A DNA stretch of 10,046 bases from Acidobacteriaceae bacterium (GTDB lineage: Bacteria; Acidobacteriota; Terriglobia; Terriglobales; Acidobacteriaceae), in NCBI GenBank assembly GCA_030044455.1, contig JASHVU010000348.1, forward strand, positions 1 through 10,046, given 5' to 3'. The position numbers were made by a program, and so were the translations under genes. Positions 6,919-10,046 of the stretch are shown piece after piece (the first letter of the stretch is position 1; each line of letters begins with the position of its first letter). Below the pieces are notes generated by a model, which saw only the letters and a list, made by a program, of their open reading frames with translations, was not told the origin of the DNA and did not search any database.

Positions 6919-6933
6919 GAAGAGTGACTCTTC
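6919..6933. promoter_or_regulatory. 15-bp perfect palindrome, candidate operator
   Basis: GAAGAGT-G-ACTCTTC is a perfect dyad around one central base. With a one-base centre it cannot form a good hairpin, so a dimeric DNA-binding protein is the more likely user. It lies 118 bp upstream of the HD-GYP start and 145 bp before the mannosidase start. The regulator is unknown. Confidence 0.4.
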
Positions 6934-7000
6934 GACTTACATGACCCAAATGGGGGATAGACGTTGCCAAGGCAGGCAGGATAAGCACGGCAGCGAGTTC

Positions 7001-7043
7001 CGAGCCTCGGGAGGCGGCGCGGGGGAAGAACCCCGCGGGCTCG
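7001..7043 (+). other. GC-rich nested stem upstream of the mannosidase gene
   Basis: CGCGGGG (7018-7024) pairs with CCCCGCG (7031-7037) around GAAGAA. Outside it, CGAGCC (7001-7006) pairs with GGCTCG (7038-7043), leaving an 11-base bulge on the left. Together these give 13 G/C-rich base pairs. No T-run follows, so it is not a standard terminator. If transcribed, it would be a structured leader. Confidence 0.45.
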
Positions 7044-7057
7044 ATAGCCTAAAATGC

Positions 7058-7078
7058 AGCGGAGGGTTTTTCTCCGCT
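7058..7078 (+). promoter_or_regulatory. Hairpin that hides the mannosidase ribosome-binding site
   Basis: AGCGGAG (7058-7064) pairs perfectly with CTCCGCT (7072-7078) around a 7-base loop. The left arm contains GGAG, the only Shine-Dalgarno-like sequence near ATG 7079, and the right arm abuts the start codon. The GGAGG lies 13 bases from ATG in linear RNA, which is too far. Folding would occlude it. Confidence 0.45.
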
Positions 7079-10046
7079 ATGAGTAACAATTTGTTTCGGT
7101 TCGGCCTCGGCCTTATGGTTCTTAGCCTTGGCATTCTGACCGGTGCAACCGCGTCTTTGGCCCAGCCTCCTACCGATTACAAGAAAGCTACGGCGCTGCT
7201 GCCGCCCGATGCGCAAGCCGTCGTCAATCGGATCGGCAGCTTCCGCGAATTGCCCGACGGCGCGTGGAAGATGCACTCCGGCGACCTGCCCCACGGCGAA
7301 GAAGTTGATGTTGATGACAGTTCGTGGCAAACGGTTGCCTACAATGCGAAGGCGCCCAATGAGGCGGTATGGTTCCGGCAGACCTATCAAATTCCCGAGA
7401 CGCTGAACGGCTACGACCTTACGGGAGCGCGCATCTGGTTTGAGTTTCACGCCGATGCCAATGGACCGATGCCGGAGATTCTCTACTTCAACGGCCGGCG
7501 CGTCGCCCTCGGCGACGATCTTGAGCCCATTGTTCTCTTCGACAAGGCCAAGCCCGGCGATAAAGTTACCGTCGCCGTCAAGCTGTTGCACACGGTCGAC
7601 CAGAAGACCATTCGCGGGGCTTCGCTGAGGATCGATTTTCCCGAGGGCAGGCCGAATCCGGAGGACCTGCGCGAGGAGTTTCTGGGTGCGGCGGAACTGA
7701 TCCCTTCGCTCGACCTCAACGCCAACGATGGCAAGCTGGGCACGCTTTACGGCGCCATTGCCGCGGTCGACATCAAGGCGCTCGACGCCGCCGAGGCGCA
7801 AAGCGGGGAGGTGCGAGAACAGGCCCAGAAGGCATTCGACGCGAGCCTCACCGCTGCGCACCAGAAACTCGAAGCGCTCGCCCCGCTCCTCCAGCAGGCC
7901 ACTTTCCACCTTACCGGCAACTCGCACATCGATGCGGCATGGCTGTGGCCCTGGACTGAGACCGTCGACGTGGTCAAACGCACCTTCGGCACCGCACTGC
8001 AGCTCATGTACGAGTACCCGCAGTACACCTACACGCAATCGGCCGCAGCCTACAACGAGTGGCTCGCCGACAAGTATCCCGACATGAACGACGAAATCAA
8101 GCGCCGCATCCAGGAGGGCCGCTGGGAGGTGGTCGGAGGCATGTGGGTCGAGCCCGACCTGAACATGCCCGATGGCGAATCGCTGGTGCGGCAGTTGCTG
8201 GTGGGCAAGCGCTGGTACAAACAGGCCTATGGCGTGGACGTGAAGGTCGGCTGGAACCCTGACTCGTTTGGATACACGTGGCAGCTTCCGCAGATCTACA
8301 AGAAAAGCGGCGTGGACTACTTCGTCACCCAGAAGATGAGCTGGAACGACACCAACAAGCTGCCTTTCAAGCTGTTCTGGTGGGAGTCGCCCGACGGATC
8401 GAAAGTTTTAACATACTTCCCGCACGACTACGTGAATGTGACTGAGAATCCCGTGCGGCTCTCCGACGATCTGGTTGATGCGCGCCAGAAATCGACCGGT
8501 CTGACCGACATGATGGACCTCTATGGCGTCGGCGACCACGGCGGCGGACCCACGCGCGCGATTCTTGACGAAATCACGCACTGGTCCAGCTCTACATGCG
8601 ATTTGAAAGGGCACGACTTTAGTCGTGCCGAAAGCGCCTCGTCCAGTGCTTTGAAAGGGCACGACTTTAGTCGTGCCGATAGCATGCCCTCTTCCGCCGG
8701 GGCATTAGCCCCTGCGGGAATGCCCACCTGCGCAGTCACTCCAAAATATGAATCCGGCCTCGCACTGCCATACTTCCAAACCGTCGAGAAAGAAGTCGCG
8801 CCTGAGAGCCCTACCTGGAACTACCAATCCATCGCGAAGGGATATACCGCGCCGCCGGCCGTCGACGGCAAGGTCTCGATTCCCACGTGGGACTCGGAGC
8901 TTTACCTCGAATACCACCGCGGCGTGTTTACCACGCAGGCCCACCACAAGCACAATATGCGCACGGCCGAGGAAGAAGTGCTGAATGCCGAGAAATGGTC
9001 GTCGTTAGCCTGGGTCCTGGCCGGACGGGCATACCCTTCGGACGAGATCACAGAGGATTGGAAGAAGGTCCTCTTCAACCAGTTCCACGATCTGGCCGCC
9101 GGCTCGGGCATCGGCGTCATCTACAAGGACGCGCAGAAAGACTACGACGTAGTCCGCTGGTCGACGAACGAGATTACGGCTGGGGCACTGGGGACGGTGG
9201 CCGAACAGATCAATACAAAACCGAGTGCGCCGAACATGATTCCGTTTATTGTCTACAATCCGCTCGGCTGGAAGCGCTCGGGCACCGTCACTGTGAAAAC
9301 CAATATGCCGTTGGGCGCAGTTGGAAATTTCATTCACGATCCGCAACGTCCACAGGGAGAAGGGATATTAGCTCACATTGTTTCGAGTGACAACGACGGT
9401 GTCGAACTTTCATTTGAAGCCGAGGATGTCCCCGCGATGGGCTATAAGGTCTTCGAGATGACTAAAACCATGGCGCCGGGAGGTCCAATCGTGCCCACCG
9501 AAGCAGATCAAGGGAAGGAGATGGAGCTTCATGGACAGAATATGACTGTCGCGGTGGATAAATCCTCGGGTTGCATTACAAGTATGAAGAAAGACGGGGT
9601 TGAGCTATTGGCCGCGAATTCCTGCGGCAACCAACTCCAGTTCTTCAAAGACACGCCACGCGACTACGACGCCTGGAACATCGATCCCGGTACGCTCGAT
9701 GTCGCGCCCGCGACGATTGAAAAGGCCGATAGCGTGGAGGCGACGAGCAACATGGCCTTTGAGCGCGCCATCCGCGTCACCTACTCGCGCCCCAACTCCA
9801 AAATCGTGCAGACCATCTCGCTCAAGGGCGACGAGGTCAACATCTCCAACGACATCGACTGGCACGAGTCGCACGTGCTGCTCAAGGCCGCGTTCCCGCT
9901 CTCTGTCACCAGCGACTTCGCCACCTATGAAATCCCCTACGGCGAAATTGAGCGGCCAACCACCCGCAACAACTCGTGGGAAAAAGCTCAGTTCGAGGTT
10001 CCGGCGATGCGCTGGGCCGATCTGAGTGGCGCGGGCGCGGACGGCA
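7079..10046 (+). CDS. Secreted GH38 alpha-mannosidase (incomplete at right edge)
   Basis: At least 989 residues, open to the window end. Residues 1-29 are a signal peptide ('FGLGLMVLSLGILTGATASLA'). A beta-sandwich domain spans about 45-215. The GH38 barrel follows: 'TGNSHIDAAWLWPW' (His283 and Asp285, zinc ligands), 'GRWEVVGGMWVEPD', 'VGWNPDSFGYTWQLPQ' (Asp395, catalytic nucleophile and zinc ligand), and 'YGVGDHGGGPTRAILDE' (Asp486). The middle domain has 'ELYLEYHRGVFTTQA' and 'LFNQFHDLAAGSGI' (His670, fourth zinc ligand), then the GH38 C-terminal beta domain. The enzyme retains configuration and removes alpha-linked mannose from glycans. All expected zinc ligands are present. Residues about 505-554 are an in-frame REP-derived insert ('LKGHDFSRA' twice) between the conserved 'GGGPTRAILDE' helix and the middle domain. 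The start is ATG 7079, chosen for the signal peptide. It is divergent from the HD-GYP gene. Confidence 0.92.
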   Translation, partial: MSNNLFRFGLGLMVLSLGILTGATASLAQPPTDYKKATALLPPDAQAVVNRIGSFRELPDGAWKMHSGDLPHGEEVDVDDSSWQTVAYNAKAPNEAVWFRQTYQIPETLNGYDLTGARIWFEFHADANGPMPEILYFNGRRVALGDDLEPIVLFDKAKPGDKVTVAVKLLHTVDQKTIRGASLRIDFPEGRPNPEDLREEFLGAAELIPSLDLNANDGKLGTLYGAIAAVDIKALDAAEAQSGEVREQAQKAFDASLTAAHQKLEALAPLLQQATFHLTGNSHIDAAWLWPWTETVDVVKRTFGTALQLMYEYPQYTYTQSAAAYNEWLADKYPDMNDEIKRRIQEGRWEVVGGMWVEPDLNMPDGESLVRQLLVGKRWYKQAYGVDVKVGWNPDSFGYTWQLPQIYKKSGVDYFVTQKMSWNDTNKLPFKLFWWESPDGSKVLTYFPHDYVNVTENPVRLSDDLVDARQKSTGLTDMMDLYGVGDHGGGPTRAILDEITHWSSSTCDLKGHDFSRAESASSSALKGHDFSRADSMPSSAGALAPAGMPTCAVTPKYESGLALPYFQTVEKEVAPESPTWNYQSIAKGYTAPPAVDGKVSIPTWDSELYLEYHRGVFTTQAHHKHNMRTAEEEVLNAEKWSSLAWVLAGRAYPSDEITEDWKKVLFNQFHDLAAGSGIGVIYKDAQKDYDVVRWSTNEITAGALGTVAEQINTKPSAPNMIPFIVYNPLGWKRSGTVTVKTNMPLGAVGNFIHDPQRPQGEGILAHIVSSDNDGVELSFEAEDVPAMGYKVFEMTKTMAPGGPIVPTEADQGKEMELHGQNMTVAVDKSSGCITSMKKDGVELLAANSCGNQLQFFKDTPRDYDAWNIDPGTLDVAPATIEKADSVEATSNMAFERAIRVTYSRPNSKIVQTISLKGDEVNISNDIDWHESHVLLKAAFPLSVTSDFATYEIPYGEIERPTTRNNSWEKAQFEVPAMRWADLSGAGADG
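8602..8635 (+). repeat. REP-like palindromic repeat, copy 1, inside mannosidase
   Basis: Core stem GGCACGAC (8610-8617), loop TTTA, GTCGTGCC (8622-8629). It is preceded by TTTGAAAG and followed by GAAAGC. It is translated in frame as 'LKGHDFSRAES'. The reverse strand reads 'ARLKSCPFK', which I associate from memory with repeats scattered through acidobacterial genomes. Confidence 0.8.
8650..8683 (+). repeat. REP-like palindromic repeat, copy 2, inside mannosidase
   Basis: Identical to copy 1 over 30 bases (8650-8679 against 8602-8631), then one mismatch (GATAGC against GAAAGC). The copies start 48 bp apart, exactly 16 codons, so both are read in the same frame. GTCCAG precedes both (8584-8589 and 8641-8646), with 12 and 3 intervening bases. 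This suggests tandem duplication of a slightly larger unit followed by a 9-bp change. Confidence 0.8.
8694..8717 (+). repeat. Third hairpin of a different REP-like type
   Basis: CCGC-C-GGGGC (8694-8703), loop ATTA, GCCCC-T-GCGG (8708-8717): 9 base pairs with one C/T mismatch. It is translated as 'AGALAPAG'. Its stem differs from the two preceding repeats, so the insert looks composite. Host-like mannosidase sequence resumes near 8741 ('PKYESGLALPYFQ'). Confidence 0.65.

Larger units (their letters stand above)
6802..7078. promoter_or_regulatory. Divergent intergenic region, HD-GYP / alpha-mannosidase
   Basis: 277 bp without a gene. From left: GGAGG ribosome site of the HD-GYP gene (reverse strand, 6807-6811); CTTGTT (6833-6838) inverted against AACAAG (6853-6858); direct repeats ATAACAA at 6842-6848 and 6851-6857; a 15-bp palindrome (6919-6933); a GC-rich nested stem (7001-7043); TAAAAT (7050-7055) as a possible -10 for the mannosidase, without a recognisable -35; and a hairpin directly before ATG 7079. 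No complete promoter could be assigned by eye on either strand. Confidence 0.5.

Noticed and set aside
7054..7086. Ten-codon upstream frame (MQRRVFLRYE) whose stop overlaps the mannosidase start region
   Set aside because: It has no Shine-Dalgarno, and its ATG overlaps the possible -10 TAAAAT. It would be interesting only if the transcript starts upstream; a chance frame of this size is common.
7049..8038. Long open frame on the reverse strand (about 330 codons) opposite the mannosidase N-terminus
   Set aside because: Its translation is Arg/Gly/Val-rich without recognisable domains, and it mirrors the codon structure of the well-supported GH38 gene on the other strand.
8602..8683. Possible mini CRISPR array
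   Set aside because: Only two repeats with an 18-bp gap, strongly palindromic units, no leader or cas genes, and a location inside a coding frame.
8521..8739. Reverse-strand open frame reading 'SARLKSCPFKALDEALSARLKSCPFKS'
   Set aside because: It is only the translated complement of the REP-like repeats. Such spurious peptides arise wherever the repeats occur.

Overview
The window looks like chromosomal DNA of an acidobacterium, most likely class Terriglobia. Three things point there. First, a padR-family regulator is followed after one base by the N-terminus of an ADOP-type (acidobacterial duplicated orphan permease) MacB-like ABC permease. Second, it carries repeats whose reverse-strand translation reads 'ARLKSCPFK', a phrase I associate from memory with spurious acidobacterial ORFs. 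Third, secreted glycosidases are plentiful. No phylogenetic marker is present, so this is inference.

Layout, left to right. (1) 1-797, minus strand: padR (GTG start) and the first 150 codons of the ADOP permease, which runs off the left edge. A promoter overlapped by a strong inverted repeat lies just upstream of padR. (2) 941-1387, plus: a small secreted Gly/Lys-rich protein of unknown function. (3) 1402-1827, minus: a DUF1801 protein. (4) 1890-3239, minus: a secreted amidohydrolase with altered metal-ligand positions. (5) 3323-5314, plus, divergent from the amidohydrolase: a secreted GH63/MGH1-like (alpha/alpha)6-barrel glycoside hydrolase. (6) 5315-5394: a short spacer with two different 7-bp tandem repeats. 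(7) 5395-6801, minus: a protein with two HD-GYP-like halves, the N-terminal one degenerate, starting at TTG. (8) 6802-7078: a divergent intergenic region with several dyads and hairpins. (9) 7079-10046, plus: a secreted GH38 alpha-mannosidase, incomplete at the right edge, whose catalytic region carries an in-frame insertion of REP-like palindromic repeats.

How the genes may work together: the two secreted glycosidases (GH63-like and GH38) suggest breakdown of mannose- or glucose-containing glycans outside the cytoplasm, and the secreted amidohydrolase may share that compartment. The HD-GYP protein between them suggests cyclic-di-GMP signalling. Most units are separately oriented, so a single operon or system is not supported. 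PadR-ADOP is a self-contained regulator/transporter unit.

I see no convincing new defence or mobile system. The most unusual item is the translated REP-like insertion inside the mannosidase. Next are the altered amidohydrolase metal site and the tandem HD-GYP protein.
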